A DNA stretch of 64,000 nt from Secundilactobacillus yichangensis (GCF_016861565.1 NZ_BOLK01000002.1:186001-250000), one strand, 5' to 3'; shown: positions 27,345 through 39,085, counted from the first letter of the stretch. The notes: generated from the letters alone by a model not told the origin. Translations and numbers: made by a program.

Positions 27345-29861
27345 CTATTTGTTAGTAAAGGATTTTGGCGTGACTTTTCCCATTCCGATCATAGGATCGA
27401 TTTGCCCGCTGCTGACCAGCGACATGGTCAGAACGCCATTATTTAGCAAAGCGGGAGTTTCATCAGTAACTGGCTCTTTTATCTGTTCTGCTGATTCCTT
27501 TTTAACCGACTGACTAACGGGTTCCTCCTGGTCGGCTTTTTCAGCAGCTCGCTGGTCAGCAACTGACTCCTGCACCTCACTAATAGTGGCTGTTAACCGG
27601 TCAACTAACGCCGTATGACGATTAACCGACTGCCGTTTCACACTTTGTTCGAAAGCCGACTGCTCGCCTAACAGGATCAACGTCGATTTTGCTCGGGTGA
27701 TGGCAGTATACAGCAGATTACGTTGCAGCATCCGTGAATATTGCATTACCATTGGCAAAATTACCATTTTAAATTGGCTGCCTTGTGCCTTATGAATCGA
27801 CGTACAGTAGGCCAGTGTCAGCTTATCCCATTCGTTTCGCGGATAGGTCACTTCGGTTTGGTCAAAAGCCACGGTTAGTTTATCGACTTTGTCGGTATTG
27901 CCCTTCGCTTTAGCAAAGGTGATCCCGACAATTGAACCAATATCACCGTTAAAAACGTTATTTTCCGGACTGTTGACTAAGTGTAATACCTTATCACCGA
28001 TCCGAAATTTTTCACCCCGAAAATCCACTTCTTTTTTACGGGTGTCACTCAGCGGATTCATAATATCCTGAATAATCGTATTTAACCGAGTTACTCCTGC
28101 TGGGCCGCGATACATTGGCGCCAGTACCTGAAAATCATCCGCTGAAAAGCCCCGTTCTTTTGCCTTACCTACGATTTGCTCAATCACGGAAGGCATCTGA
28201 TAGGCGTTGCAGCGAATGAACGACCGATCAGATTTGTTTTGCGTAAAGTCAGCGGGTAACCGCCCCATTTTCACATCGTGAGCCAGGGGAATAATCGAAG
28301 AATCATCGTCTTGCCGGTAGATCGTATTCAGCTCCATGGCTTTGATCCGGTGGCTGCTTAATAAATCAAAAAATACTTGGCCCGGTCCAACCGATGGCAG
28401 CTGATCCTTATCGCCAACTAGAACCACTTGCATGGAATCCGGGATTGCCCGCAGCAACGTCCGGAATAAATAAATATCAACCATGGACATTTCATCCACG
28501 ATCAACAACGACCCCTCTAGGTCTTTAGCAGTCACATCATCGTTATTTTCCCGGCCTGTTAAGCCTAACAAACGGTGAATTGTGCTGGCTGGCAACCCGG
28601 TGGTTTCACTCATCCGTTTAGCAGCCCGACCAGTCGGCGCAGCTAACAGGATTGGAAACGGCTTATCCTTATACTGATTGATGTCTAACGACAGTTCGTG
28701 CAGCTTAGCGTACAGGTTAACAATACCGTTGATAATTGTCGTTTTACCGGTACCCGGCCCACCAGTCAGTAAAAACACGTGGGATTGAATCGCTGATAAA
28801 ATGGCTGATTCCTGAGACTCATCATAGGTAATACCTAAATTACGTTCAACAAGCCGCATTTGCTTTTCAATCACGTCATCATCAAAGGTAGTCAAATCCG
28901 ATGCCTGAGAAATTCGGTTAAGGTGTTCAGCAGCCTGCCACTCAGCGTCATAGAGGCCCTTCAAGAAGATCCGGTCACCTTCACCAACAACTTTTTGCTC
29001 CTTTCCCAGCTCCACCAGCTGATCGGCAATCAACTGAGGATCCACCGATTCATTGCGGCTTTCCTGTAATAGCCGAATGGTCCCGTTTAGCAACGGTTCA
29101 GCGCTGGTAAAAGTATTCCCATCTGACATGGCCAACTCGCCTAGCGTCTGTAACAGTCCTGCCCGAATCCGCTGTGGGGATTGCGTACCAATCCCTAACT
29201 GTTCAGCAATCTGATCAGCACGTTTAAAACTAACACCATTAATGTCTTCCACCAGCTGGTAAGGATTTTCCTGAATCACCTGCAGCGTTTTTTCCTTATA
29301 CCGTTCAAAAATTGTGCTGGCTAGCCGGCTACCAAAACCGTAACCATTAAGGCCAATGATAATTTGCTCAACGCCGTTGTTACTGGTCAAATTATCAATC
29401 AAAGTCTGCTTGACTTCAGCTTTTAAGTTCAGCGGATCCAGTACTGACGGATCCTGGTTGATTTGATCAATTGCCGTCAATCCAAGCAAGGCGACGATTT
29501 TTTCAGCCGTTTTTTTACCCAAGCCAGGGAAATCATCTCCTGAAAGGTATTGGATAATGCCTTCCTTAGTTGTCGGCGCTTCATTTTGATAGTTATCAGC
29601 CTGAAACTGCTGACCATACTTAGGGTGATCTACCAGTTTACCAAAAAAGCGGTACGGCATTTCTTCAGCAACGTCAGCAAAATTACCGGTGACTACAATT
29701 TCATCCCCATGCCAGTTCAGGTTGGTTGCTGACACTTTCACCAGCAGTACCTTATAAAAACTGTCGGGACTCTCGAAAAACGTAGCGACCACCGTACCGA
29801 CAATATAGGACTGCTTGGGCTGCTGATCCGCATCAAATAAATTTATATTTTCACTGGCCAT
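27345..29861 (-). CDS. recD2: RecD2-type ATP-dependent DNA helicase
   Basis: SF1B 5'-to-3' helicase lacking RecBC partners. The N-terminal region (1-340) has the OB and helix-hairpin-helix pattern (FPGLGKKTAEKI near 111-122). Walker A GGPGTGKTT is at 367-375, Walker B LLIVDEMSMVD and VGDKDQLPSVGPG follow, and the C-terminal YTAITRAK is motif VI. A roughly 110-residue acidic, Gln/Glu-rich tail ends in SGQIDPMIGMGKVTPKSF, probably disordered with a short terminal motif. The total of 838 aa is near family size. It lies between the TPR gene and prs on one strand. Confidence 0.94.
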   Translation of the reverse strand: MASENINLFDADQQPKQSYIVGTVVATFFESPDSFYKVLLVKVSATNLNWHGDEIVVTGNFADVAEEMPYRFFGKLVDHPKYGQQFQADNYQNEAPTTKEGIIQYLSGDDFPGLGKKTAEKIVALLGLTAIDQINQDPSVLDPLNLKAEVKQTLIDNLTSNNGVEQIIIGLNGYGFGSRLASTIFERYKEKTLQVIQENPYQLVEDINGVSFKRADQIAEQLGIGTQSPQRIRAGLLQTLGELAMSDGNTFTSAEPLLNGTIRLLQESRNESVDPQLIADQLVELGKEQKVVGEGDRIFLKGLYDAEWQAAEHLNRISQASDLTTFDDDVIEKQMRLVERNLGITYDESQESAILSAIQSHVFLLTGGPGTGKTTIINGIVNLYAKLHELSLDINQYKDKPFPILLAAPTGRAAKRMSETTGLPASTIHRLLGLTGRENNDDVTAKDLEGSLLIVDEMSMVDIYLFRTLLRAIPDSMQVVLVGDKDQLPSVGPGQVFFDLLSSHRIKAMELNTIYRQDDDSSIIPLAHDVKMGRLPADFTQNKSDRSFIRCNAYQMPSVIEQIVGKAKERGFSADDFQVLAPMYRGPAGVTRLNTIIQDIMNPLSDTRKKEVDFRGEKFRIGDKVLHLVNSPENNVFNGDIGSIVGITFAKAKGNTDKVDKLTVAFDQTEVTYPRNEWDKLTLAYCTSIHKAQGSQFKMVILPMVMQYSRMLQRNLLYTAITRAKSTLILLGEQSAFEQSVKRQSVNRHTALVDRLTATISEVQESVADQRAAEKADQEEPVSQSVKKESAEQIKEPVTDETPALLNNGVLTMSLVSSGQIDPMIGMGKVTPKSFTNK

Positions 29862-29881
29862 TCAGTCCATCCCACTTTCAG

Positions 29882-30595
29882 CTAAGCATTTGATTGATCA
29901 TTTTGCTTTTTGGTAAACGCAGCTTGAATATCCGCTAGTCGCACCTGACCTTTTTCGTAGTACTTCGGGTCCAACTGCTTAGCCCGTTCGAAATACTCAG
30001 CAGCGTCTTCGCCCATGACAACCGCTGCAATTCCGCGGTCAAACTGTGCGTGACCATTTTTAGGATCACTAGCTAAGGTTTTATCGTAGTACTTCGCAGC
30101 CTCTTTAAAACTCCCTACCGCCAATAAATTATCCGCAATGAGCTGATTGACCTGCGGATCCTGCTGATGGTTCTCCGCTGCCGTTAAAGCGAACGCCAAC
30201 GCTGTTTTATGGTCGTTGTTACCCATATAACTTTGAGACAGCATCATGTAAGCATCACTTTTAAGTTTCGTATCTTTCACTTTATTAAACTGTTCAATCG
30301 CCTTCTGATACTCGCCAGCTTCGTAGTAAACGTTACCTAATCCATAGGTTAAAGTATCTTTGGCCGCACGGCTCTGATCAGCAAACAGCCCCAGCGCTTT
30401 CATCATGAGTTCTTCCGCTTGGGAATAACTCTTAAGTTCAACTAATAAAGCACCCAAGTCATAGTACGTATGGTAATTATTCGGATCGTCATCGATCTCT
30501 TTAATCAACCGATGAAGTAACTTCTCTGATTCTTTTTGCTTTTTCGCCCGTTCGGCCTTTTTTAACTCAGCCTCTCGTTTATCCGTTTCCGTCAT
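29882..30595 (-). CDS. TPR repeat protein
   Basis: Tetratricopeptide protein with a Lys/Glu-rich N-terminal helix (1-25) and about five TPR units from residue 38 on (YHTYYDLGALLVELKSYSQAEEL, YGLGNVYYEAGEYQKAIEQF, YMMLSQSYMGNNDHKTALAFA, and two more). It is cytosolic, with no signal peptide. TPR genes next to recD2 and the phosphoglycerate-mutase-like gene are a common arrangement in lactobacilli. It is a protein-interaction scaffold; the partner is unknown. Gaps to neighbours are 12-20 nt, consistent with an operon. Confidence 0.88.
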   Translation of the reverse strand: MTETDKREAELKKAERAKKQKESEKLLHRLIKEIDDDPNNYHTYYDLGALLVELKSYSQAEELMMKALGLFADQSRAAKDTLTYGLGNVYYEAGEYQKAIEQFNKVKDTKLKSDAYMMLSQSYMGNNDHKTALAFALTAAENHQQDPQVNQLIADNLLAVGSFKEAAKYYDKTLASDPKNGHAQFDRGIAAVVMGEDAAEYFERAKQLDPKYYEKGQVRLADIQAAFTKKQNDQSNA

Positions 30596-30607
30596 GTTGT
30601 CGCCTCT

Positions 30608-31267
30608 CTAAATGGTGTCTGTTGCATCAAGTTTACGTTTCAAATAGTCGGTTTTATTCCAAGCCACCAAATCATAGTGAGCTCCAGAATCGTGTGTCTC
30701 TAAAATAGTTGTTGAAGTATTGCTTAAACCGCCACGGTCCCGCAAATGCGCCAGGGGGGTCCCTAATAGTGCGTTAATTTCCGCATTTAAGGCTGCCCCG
30801 TGGCTCACGATGAGTACGTTTTGATCATCGTTTGGATAGTTTCTAACGATAGTTTGGATGGCTGGCGTCATCCGATCAATTAATTCCTGAAAGCTCTCTC
30901 CGCCAATTTCCACTGGCCGATAGTCAGCGGGTGCGTTACGAAATGCGTCAAATTCTTCCGGAAAACGGCTCTGTGCTTCTTTGAAAAGCATTCCCTCCAT
31001 CTTGCCAAGATGAAACTCTTCCAGGCGGCTCAATAGACTGAGCGCCGGTCTTCCCGGCAAATACTGCCGAACAGTATTTGCCGTATCCCGTGCCCGTTTA
31101 ATTGGGCTGGCATAAATATGCGCAAATTTAAACTGCTTTAAATAAGTGCCTGCTTGTTTGATTTCAGCATAACTTTCAGGTAAGAGCGGTGAATCACCAC
31201 CGGCACCCTGGTAGCGTGATTCGAGGTTCCACTCGGTTTTACCATGTCGTAAAAAAAATAGTCTCAA
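30608..31267 (-). CDS. Histidine phosphatase family protein
   Basis: Phosphoglycerate-mutase-like phosphatase. RHG with the phospho-acceptor His8 sits at the N-terminus (FFLRHGKTEWN); Arg and Glu of the middle (YASPIKRARDTA, EEFHLGKMEG) and the second catalytic His in VSHGAALN complete the site. At 219 aa it is a small broad-specificity type rather than glycolytic GpmA. The substrate is not predictable. It is followed by the TPR and recD2 genes and separated from mnmA by a terminator. Confidence 0.9.
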   Translation of the reverse strand: MRLFFLRHGKTEWNLESRYQGAGGDSPLLPESYAEIKQAGTYLKQFKFAHIYASPIKRARDTANTVRQYLPGRPALSLLSRLEEFHLGKMEGMLFKEAQSRFPEEFDAFRNAPADYRPVEIGGESFQELIDRMTPAIQTIVRNYPNDDQNVLIVSHGAALNAEINALLGTPLAHLRDRGGLSNTSTTILETHDSGAHYDLVAWNKTDYLKRKLDATDTI

Positions 31268-31334
31268 TGCTTTTCCCTCTTATCTGAAGCTGGTTTTGAA
31301 AAATTAAATCAGTACTATTATGACAGGTTAACTC

Positions 31335-31372
31335 AAAAAAACCAACCTAAGTTCAATGAAGAACTCAGGTTG
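31335..31372 (-). terminator. Terminator after mnmA
   Basis: Stem of about 12 bp with one mismatch (31343-31354 with 31361-31372), followed by a T run on the minus strand, 15 nt after the stop. Confidence 0.85.
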
Positions 31373-31386
31373 ATTTTAATCAAATT

Positions 31387-32526
<1,140 letters not shown>

Positions 32527-32616
32527 TCATAACAGATTCTGGAGAATCCACGAGTTGAAGGTCGCAAAAATCCAGTATAAATGATAATACACGCCAATCA
32601 TAGTGATTGCAAGCGT

Positions 32617-32964
32617 TTAGTGCTCTACCGGAACAATGATGTCGCGCTCCGCCAAGTTCTCCATAATGTAGTGGAACTGTTCCAAAAAAGCGTCTTTACG
32701 ATCCATTTTGAAAATATTAACTTCCCGCAAACCATTCCCGGCTACAGCAGCCATTTTAAAGCCGCTTAAGTCTGAATTTACCATGACTTTTAACTCAACA
32801 GTTGCACTATAAGGTGACGTTGGGTCCAAGGATCGCAGCAGCGTAAAACTGCCATTTTTACTTTCGTTGAAGCCAACATCTCTTAGTGAAAACTTTTTAA
32901 TGCCGTCACTAATCGTATAAGCCTGGTCATCACCCTGTAACTTAGTTGTTTTATCAAATGCCAT
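32617..32964 (-). CDS. DUF1831 domain protein
   Basis: Conserved lactobacillar protein of 115 aa and unknown function. The pattern YTISDGIKKFSLRDVGF....NGSFTLLRSLD.TSPY.....LKV.VN.DL.GFKM....GNGLR.VNIFK fits DUF1831. It starts 1 nt after the desulfurase stop, so it is translationally coupled. The constant location between the desulfurase and mnmA suggests a helper in tRNA thiolation; that is inference from position alone. Confidence 0.88.
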   Translation of the reverse strand: MAFDKTTKLQGDDQAYTISDGIKKFSLRDVGFNESKNGSFTLLRSLDPTSPYSATVELKVMVNSDLSGFKMAAVAGNGLREVNIFKMDRKDAFLEQFHYIMENLAERDIIVPVEH

Positions 32965-32965
32965 C

Positions 32966-34129
32966 TTACTTCACCTCACTGCGTGCCTTTACGCGAGACA
33001 CAATTTTTGAAATATTGCTTACCAATGCTGAAATATCCTTTTCAGTCGTGTAGCGGCCAAAACTGATCCGGATCGATTCTGAAATACGGGGACTGTCGGC
33101 ACCAAACATCGCCATTAAAACGTGTGATGGTTCAATCGAACCCGCCGTGCAGGCAGACCCGCCAGAAACAGCAATACCAGCTAAATCTAGGTTAGTTTGC
33201 ATCACATAAGTTGAAACCCCTTTGATCCAAAGGTTAAGCACGTGCTGCAGGTTATCACGATCCAGTGACCCGTTGACTTCAAAATCGACGCCAGCGTCCG
33301 TCAAGCCCTTAACGATATCCTGCTTAAACTGATAATACTTAGCTTGCCGATGCGCTTTCTCTTCAGTGGTAATTGTTTTAACCGCTGCAGCCATCCCTGC
33401 TATGCCAGGAACGTTTTCGGTACCAGCGCGCCGTTTTTCTTCCTGGTCACCGCCCTTGATAAAGCTCGGGAAGTTAATTCCGGTTTTCCGGTACAGGAAG
33501 CCGACCATTTTAGGACCGTTAATCTTATGGGCTGACGTGGACAGCATATCGATATGGTCCCGTTTAACATCAATGTCCAGTAAACCATAGGCCTGAACGG
33601 CATCCGTATGGAACCAAGCCTGATGGTCCTTCAATATTTCACCGATTTCGTGAATCGGCATATGAGTCCCCACTTCATTATTACCCGTCATAATGGTAAC
33701 TAGAATCGTATCATTCCGTAAAGCATTTTTGAAATCGTCTAAACTGATCTGCCCGGTTTCATCAACCGGCAAATAGGTCACTTCAAAGCCCTGTTCTTCC
33801 AAAAAATGCAGTGGCTTCAAGACAGCTTCGTGTTCGACTGCTGTAGTGATAATATGCTTTCCCAACGACTGACGGGCATACGCCGTTTGCATAATTGCCG
33901 TGTTATCACTTTCGGTGCCGCCACTAGTGAAGATAATGTCATCTTCGTCAGCATTAATACTTTGCGCGATAATTTGACGGCTATCTTCAAGCACAGTGTG
34001 CGCTTGTCTTCCTAATCCGTACAAAGTTGATGCATTGCCGTACACATTTTGCAGCTTATCCGTCATTTCGGCGAGTACCTCGTCGGAAATCGGGGTAGTG
34101 GCTGCGTTATCTAAGTAAATTTCTTTCAC
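32966..34129 (-). CDS. Cysteine desulfurase (NifS/IscS type)
   Basis: PLP enzyme that mobilises sulfur from cysteine. PLP Lys202 (STSAHKINGPK), persulfide Cys327 (SGGSACTAGSIEPSHVL) and the N-terminal YLDNAATTP are intact. The open frame goes back to 34162, overlapping mtn, but a GTG at 34129 with GGAG 9 nt upstream gives MKEIYLDNAATTP and 387 aa, which matches the family. The partner here is probably MnmA rather than a general Fe-S scaffold, as no iscU or suf genes lie nearby. Confidence 0.94.
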   Translation of the reverse strand: MKEIYLDNAATTPISDEVLAEMTDKLQNVYGNASTLYGLGRQAHTVLEDSRQIIAQSINADEDDIIFTSGGTESDNTAIMQTAYARQSLGKHIITTAVEHEAVLKPLHFLEEQGFEVTYLPVDETGQISLDDFKNALRNDTILVTIMTGNNEVGTHMPIHEIGEILKDHQAWFHTDAVQAYGLLDIDVKRDHIDMLSTSAHKINGPKMVGFLYRKTGINFPSFIKGGDQEEKRRAGTENVPGIAGMAAAVKTITTEEKAHRQAKYYQFKQDIVKGLTDAGVDFEVNGSLDRDNLQHVLNLWIKGVSTYVMQTNLDLAGIAVSGGSACTAGSIEPSHVLMAMFGADSPRISESIRISFGRYTTEKDISALVSNISKIVSRVKARSEVK

Positions 34130-34151
34130 TTTAAAAAACTCCTTTAAACCA

Positions 34152-34838
34152 TTAAGCTGCAAACAATGCCAATAACATTTGAGCGGAGCGTTTACCCGCT
34201 TCTACAATGAAGTCGTCAAAACTGACACCGGCGTTTTCATCGCCAACATCTGACATTGCCCGGACAACCACGTACGGTGTATTAAACTGATGTGCAACTT
34301 GACCGACCGCAGCGCCCTCCATTTCACTAGATAAGGCATCTGGAAAATGGCTTAAAATCTTTTCAACTGCTTCATGGCTGGCAATAAACTGGTCACCAGA
34401 AACGATCAGTCCCGTTTTAACGTTCAAACCAGTCGATTCAGCAGCCTTTTTCAGTAGCGCAACCCACGACTTATCAGCATCAAAGCGAGCGGGCTGACCA
34501 GGCAGTTGACCATAAACGTAGTTAAACGCACGAGCGTCCACATCGTGGTAAGCAGTTTGGGTGGACAAAACAACGTCACCAACGTGCAGTCCCTTACCAA
34601 TACCACCTGCAGATCCAGAATTAATTACCACGCTGACATTAAACTGGGTAATCAACAGCGCAGTGGTCAAACCAGCTTGCACTTTACCAATACCTGAACG
34701 AACTAAGACAACGTCCTGACCACTAATGGTACCTTCATAAAATGACACACCAGAAATATCAACAACGTGCTCGTCAACCAGTGCTTTTTTCAAAGTTTCA
34801 ATTTCTTCATCCATGGCACATAAAACTCCATATTTCAT
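34152..34838 (-). CDS. mtnN: 5'-methylthioadenosine/S-adenosylhomocysteine nucleosidase
   Basis: Cleaves adenine from MTA and SAH, recycling by-products of SAM use and feeding LuxS. MDEEIETL at the N-terminus, INSGSAGGIG (about 76-85) and the catalytic region EMEGAAVGQVAH...R.MSD are characteristic. It has the usual 228 aa. It lies in the run from the cold-shock gene to mnmA, 22 nt upstream of the cysteine desulfurase start. Confidence 0.96.
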   Translation of the reverse strand: MKYGVLCAMDEEIETLKKALVDEHVVDISGVSFYEGTISGQDVVLVRSGIGKVQAGLTTALLITQFNVSVVINSGSAGGIGKGLHVGDVVLSTQTAYHDVDARAFNYVYGQLPGQPARFDADKSWVALLKKAAESTGLNVKTGLIVSGDQFIASHEAVEKILSHFPDALSSEMEGAAVGQVAHQFNTPYVVVRAMSDVGDENAGVSFDDFIVEAGKRSAQMLLALFAA

Positions 34839-34862
34839 AATAATGTCCTCACTTTATTAGCT

Positions 34863-35171
34863 TTAAAATTCAACAAAAAATAGGATCAAGAAGACCGCAA
34901 TAATGCCTAATACTAACCAAAAAATTGCCCAGTTTAAACGAGTTTTCAGTCGATTAACCTTATCAGACACCACCGCTTCTTGCTGTTCTGGATCATACTC
35001 TGGTTCACTATGCTCTTTGGCGTAGCGCTTTTCAGCCCTCAACCGTTCACGGTCACGGCGATCAAACTCCTCTTGCTTGCGTCGCTGCGCTTCTCGATAA
35101 GCACTTCGGCTCAACGGTTGCCCGTCGTTGCCTGACTGGTGATCATCATTTTGATATGCGATATGCTCCAC
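34863..35171 (-). CDS. Small tail-anchored membrane protein
   Basis: I do not recognise a named domain. It has 102 aa: a charged Arg/Glu/Lys-rich helical stretch (about 22-57), an acidic patch (58-66), then one C-terminal membrane segment (about 80-101) ending EF, so the N-terminal part probably faces the cytosol. It starts with GTG immediately after the NUDIX stop (no spacer), implying coupled translation. Similar small proteins sit between nudix and mtn genes in related lactobacilli. Confidence 0.7.
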   Translation of the reverse strand: MEHIAYQNDDHQSGNDGQPLSRSAYREAQRRKQEEFDRRDRERLRAEKRYAKEHSEPEYDPEQQEAVVSDKVNRLKTRLNWAIFWLVLGIIAVFLILFFVEF

Positions 35172-35723
35172 CTACTTTTTTAACGCCATCATTTCAAACC
35201 GCCAAACGGCCATCACTGTTTTAGCATCTTCAATCTCACCATCAGCTACCATGGTTTTTAGTTCTTCTAACGAGTAAGCGCGAATATTCAGATTTTCACC
35301 CTTGTCACGAGGTAATTCTGATTTAACCGGCTGCAGATCTGTTGCTAAGTATAACGTCATGTATTCGTCTGAAAAACCAACCGAAGAATAAAACCCGACC
35401 AGCCGTTCCAAATGGTTTGGATGCAGTCGAATTTCTTCGTTTAGTTCCCGAATAGCGGCGTGTTCAGGATCATCGCCGTCCCGCGAGTCTAGTTTGCCTG
35501 CTGGAATTTCCAATGTTGTCCGGCCAATTGGTGACCGCCATTGGCGAACCAGGATCAGCTTGTTTTCCGAAGTGATGGCCATTACCGCGACAGCACCTGA
35601 GTGATGCACAATTTCCCGGTAGGCTGTTTCACCATTTGGCAGTTCAACGGTCTGACGTTCAACATTAATAATGGCGCCATCGTAAATAGCGTCATGTGAC
35701 ACAACTTTTTCTTCTAAGTTCAT
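35172..35723 (-). CDS. NUDIX hydrolase, ADP-ribose pyrophosphatase type
   Basis: NUDIX box from about residue 75 on: LEIPAGKLD, then a two-residue-longer loop than usual, then AAIRELNEEIRL with the metal-binding REXXEE core intact. The N-terminal pattern VERQTVELPNG...REIV.H.GAV.V and the C-terminal YSSVGFSDEYMTLYLA are typical of ADP-ribose pyrophosphatases (NudF-like) of 183 aa. It probably clears ADP-ribose or related nucleoside diphosphates. It is the second gene after cspA in the same direction. Confidence 0.88.
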   Translation of the reverse strand: MNLEEKVVSHDAIYDGAIINVERQTVELPNGETAYREIVHHSGAVAVMAITSENKLILVRQWRSPIGRTTLEIPAGKLDSRDGDDPEHAAIRELNEEIRLHPNHLERLVGFYSSVGFSDEYMTLYLATDLQPVKSELPRDKGENLNIRAYSLEELKTMVADGEIEDAKTVMAVWRFEMMALKK

Positions 35724-35753
35724 TCAATCATCCCTTGTAAATCAATCTGATAG

Positions 35754-35984
35754 CTACGCTTCGGAATCAGGATCATTTGCCTCTTGAACTGGACGCACCC
35801 GAGCTGCTTGTGGTCCCTTCTGCCCCTCAACGATGACAAATTCAACTTCTTGACCCGGCGTTAGTTTTTTGTAACCGGCCATTTCAATGCCCGTATAATG
35901 AACGAAGACTGATTCGCCGGCTTCACTTTTGATGAAACCAAACCCGTTTTGTTCGTTGTATCGTTCTACTTTTCCCTTAATCAT
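35754..35984 (-). CDS. Cold-shock domain protein
   Basis: Single CSD of 76 aa, an RNA-binding beta-barrel. RNP1 reads NGFGFIKS and RNP2 VFVHYTGI, both good matches, although the N-terminal GTVKWFN is replaced by GKVERYN, so one of the usual aromatic contacts (Trp) is missing. An acidic tail of about 10 residues follows the domain. The ATG has GGAG upstream. It is more divergent than the main cold-inducible Csp of lactobacilli and may be a constitutive paralogue. Confidence 0.88.
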   Translation of the reverse strand: MIKGKVERYNEQNGFGFIKSEAGESVFVHYTGIEMAGYKKLTPGQEVEFVIVEGQKGPQAARVRPVQEANDPDSEA

Positions 35985-36215
35985 ATAGCCACTCCATTCA
36001 AGTTAAGATCATCATTTGATTTATTATCCACATCATTTTTCTTGAAAATTAAGCAGCGTCAGTTCAATTTAGCCGTTTCTACCCTAAATAATTACTCAAG
36101 GTCCGTTGGACGGCATTAATGAAATAACTCGCTTTTTATTCTAAACTACCATGACCATTTAAATCAAGGCAACGGTGTTTTTAAAGCCGAACTATTAAGT
36201 AAAATTGATAATTAC

Positions 36216-36268
36216 TAAAAAAAGAACGGGAACGAGGCAAACAGTATTTGTCTCATTCTCGTTCTTAT
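36216..36268 (-). terminator. Terminator of ileS
   Basis: A 20-bp stem with one mismatch and two wobbles (36222-36241 with 36247-36266) and a run of seven T on the minus strand. It occupies the end of the 296-nt gap before cspA; the rest of that gap is AT-rich and contains the likely cspA promoter (minus-strand GATAAT near 36030) but nothing else I can support. Confidence 0.9.
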
Positions 36269-36280
36269 TTTAAAACAGCA

Positions 36281-39085
36281 TTATTTTTCGTCGAAAGCGA
36301 CTCCTACAGTTTCTGGAAACTCTTCGCGCACAATTTTAGCACAACGGTCACAGAAGTGTGGGTAGTCCTTATCATCGCCGACCGTTTCACGGGTCATCCG
36401 ACAACGTTCGCAAACTTCACCATCCGCTTTAGCAACAACAATGGCGACACCATCGTTGAAGTTTTCAGCTTCAGCTGGTGCGTCTGCCATTGCAGCAACC
36501 GTTAAACCTGAAACCAGCAGTACCTGACGGACGTCCGTATCTAAGTCAGACAAAAGTTTAGTTTGCTTGTCATCCAAGTATAACGTCAACTTAGCTTCAG
36601 AAGCCTTACCAATCAGCTTTTGATCACGAGCTTCTTCCAACGACTTCAAGACATCGGAACGGATTTCCATGAACGCATCCCAGTTAGCAACCAGCTGATC
36701 TTCACCATTAAAGTGCTGAACAGTTGGCATCTCAGCCAATTGAGCGTAATCTTCCGGTTCCTTCAGGAATGGCCAAATCTGTTCTGCTGTATGCGGCAGA
36801 ATTGGTGTCAGCAGCTTAGTCAAACCAGCAGCGATATCATACAAAACAGTCTGCATTGAACGGCGTGAACGGCTGTCCTTAGCATCGATATACAAGATAT
36901 CCTTAGCAAAGTCCAAATAGAAGGCTGACAAATCAGAGATCACGAAGTTCATTACTTCCTTATAAATATCCAAGAAGTCATAACGATCATAGTGACCCTT
37001 GACGCTTTCAATCAGCTGGTTGAATTGCGCCAGCATATACTTATCAGCTGAACCTAAGTCTTCAACTGGAACCGCATCGCTCTTAGGGTCAAAGTCACTT
37101 GTGTTAGCCAACATGTAACGCATGGTATTTCTGATCTTCTTGTAAGCATCAGAAATCTTCGTAAAGGCGTCCATTGAAACCCGCACGTCGGCGCTGCTAT
37201 CAACGGAAGCAACCCACAAACGAACGATTTCAGCACCCATTTTCTTGATCACTTCAGCCGGTGCAATCGTGTTACCCAATGACTTACTCATCTTGTGGCC
37301 TTCGCCATCAAGGGTGAAGCCTTGTGACAGCACTGCCTTGTATGGTGCGTGACCAGAAACAGCAACACTGGTAATCAAACTTGAGTTGAACCAGCCACGA
37401 TATTGGTCTGAGCCTTCAAGGTAAAGGTCAGCTGGATATTCCAGTTCCGGCCGTTCGACCAGTACACCTTGGTGAGATGAACCGGAGTCAAACCAAACAT
37501 CCATGATGTCAGTTTCTTTGGTGAACTTGCCATTTGGTGAATGAGGTGAGGTAAACCCTTCAGGTAACAGGTCTTTAGCATCACGAGCAAACCAAACATC
37601 TGAACCGTACTTCTCAAATAATTGAGCCACGTGTTCAATGGTTTCTGGTGTAATGATGGCTTCACCGTCTTCGCCATAGAAAATCGGTAGCGGAACGCCC
37701 CAGACACGTTGCCGTGAAATGACCCAGTCACCACGGTCAGCGATCATATTGTGCAGGCGCTTCTTGCCCCAATCTGGGAAGAACTGAACACCTTCAATAG
37801 CATCTAGAATTTCATCACGCATCTTGTCCACTGAAGCAAACCACTGCGGCGTTGCCCGGAAAATAACCGGCTTCTTAGTCCGCCAGTCGAATGGGTAACT
37901 ATGCTCGTATGGCATGTAGTCCAACAGCAGGTTAGCAGCCTTTAATTTATCAAGCGCAATTTTGTTAGCATCATCGTAAAAGACGCCTTCAAAATCAGGA
38001 CCGGCTTCACTTGTCATGTACCCTTTATCATCAACTGGGACTAAAATTGGCAAGTCATACTCCTTACCAACGTAAAAGTCGTCTTCACCAAAGCCAGGAG
38101 CGGTATGAACGAGTCCAGTACCGGCATCCAGTGTAACAAAGTTACCCAGCATCGTTACCAGTTTACGATCAGGATAGAAAGGATGTTGTGCCAAAACGCG
38201 GTCGAGTTCTTTACCCTTTACCGTTTTCAGCGTCTTAACGTCTTCCCAGCCAAACTTCTCGGCACAATCGTCAACTAGTTCCGCTGCCAAAACGAATTTA
38301 CGGTCTTCACCTTTAGGCTGAACGACGGCGTAATCGAAGTTGGCATCAATTGTGATCCCTTCTGAAGCTGGAATCGTCCATGGTGTCGTTGTCCAAACAA
38401 CCATGTATGTATTGCCGTTCTCCAAGACACCCTTACCATCAACAACTTGTTCAGCGAAAAAGGCAGATGGTGAAGTGACATCGTGATATTCAACTTCAGC
38501 TTCAGCCATTGCTGACTCAGATGACCATGACCAAAAGACTGGCTTCTTACCCTTGAAAATTAAGCCGCGCTTGGCAAAGGCGCCAAAGACCCGAACTTCT
38601 TGTGCTTCAAATTCTGGTTTCAATGTCAGGTATGGGTTGTCCCAATCACCGGTGACACCTAACCGTTTGAATTCTTCGCGTTGACGGTCAACCTGCTCCA
38701 ACGCATACTTCCGGCATAACTTCCGGAATTCAACCGTAGACATCTTCTTACGATCATAGCCCTGTTGTGTCAGCTTTTGTTCGATTGGCAGTCCGTGAGT
38801 ATCCCAGCCGGGAACGTATGGCGCACGAAAACCATTCATTGACTTGTAACGAACAATGAAATCCTTCGAAATCTTGTTCAACGCATGCCCCATATGAATA
38901 TCACCGTTAGCATATGGTGGGCCATCATGTAAGATAAACGTTGGTTTACCTTCGTTTAATTTTTGTCTTAATTGATATACTTTATTATCAGCCCAAGCTT
39001 TTTGTAAATCAGCTTCTTTGACTGGTAAATTACCGCGCATTTTGAACTTAGTCTTACCTAAATTCAGTGTGTCTTTTACCCGCAA
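36281..39085 (-). CDS. ileS: Isoleucyl-tRNA synthetase
   Basis: Class I synthetase charging tRNA-Ile. The HIGH-type motif HMGH is at residues 64-67 and KMSKS lies near 600. The CP1 editing domain lies between, and the C-terminal zinc finger has C..C....C..C (CERCRMT...FCDRC). At 934 aa it is the bacterial short type (IleS1). The start is a TTG at 39085 with GGAGGGA 8 nt upstream. Expression is controlled by a T-box leader (39118-39345). Confidence 0.97.
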   Translation of the reverse strand: MRVKDTLNLGKTKFKMRGNLPVKEADLQKAWADNKVYQLRQKLNEGKPTFILHDGPPYANGDIHMGHALNKISKDFIVRYKSMNGFRAPYVPGWDTHGLPIEQKLTQQGYDRKKMSTVEFRKLCRKYALEQVDRQREEFKRLGVTGDWDNPYLTLKPEFEAQEVRVFGAFAKRGLIFKGKKPVFWSWSSESAMAEAEVEYHDVTSPSAFFAEQVVDGKGVLENGNTYMVVWTTTPWTIPASEGITIDANFDYAVVQPKGEDRKFVLAAELVDDCAEKFGWEDVKTLKTVKGKELDRVLAQHPFYPDRKLVTMLGNFVTLDAGTGLVHTAPGFGEDDFYVGKEYDLPILVPVDDKGYMTSEAGPDFEGVFYDDANKIALDKLKAANLLLDYMPYEHSYPFDWRTKKPVIFRATPQWFASVDKMRDEILDAIEGVQFFPDWGKKRLHNMIADRGDWVISRQRVWGVPLPIFYGEDGEAIITPETIEHVAQLFEKYGSDVWFARDAKDLLPEGFTSPHSPNGKFTKETDIMDVWFDSGSSHQGVLVERPELEYPADLYLEGSDQYRGWFNSSLITSVAVSGHAPYKAVLSQGFTLDGEGHKMSKSLGNTIAPAEVIKKMGAEIVRLWVASVDSSADVRVSMDAFTKISDAYKKIRNTMRYMLANTSDFDPKSDAVPVEDLGSADKYMLAQFNQLIESVKGHYDRYDFLDIYKEVMNFVISDLSAFYLDFAKDILYIDAKDSRSRRSMQTVLYDIAAGLTKLLTPILPHTAEQIWPFLKEPEDYAQLAEMPTVQHFNGEDQLVANWDAFMEIRSDVLKSLEEARDQKLIGKASEAKLTLYLDDKQTKLLSDLDTDVRQVLLVSGLTVAAMADAPAEAENFNDGVAIVVAKADGEVCERCRMTRETVGDDKDYPHFCDRCAKIVREEFPETVGVAFDEK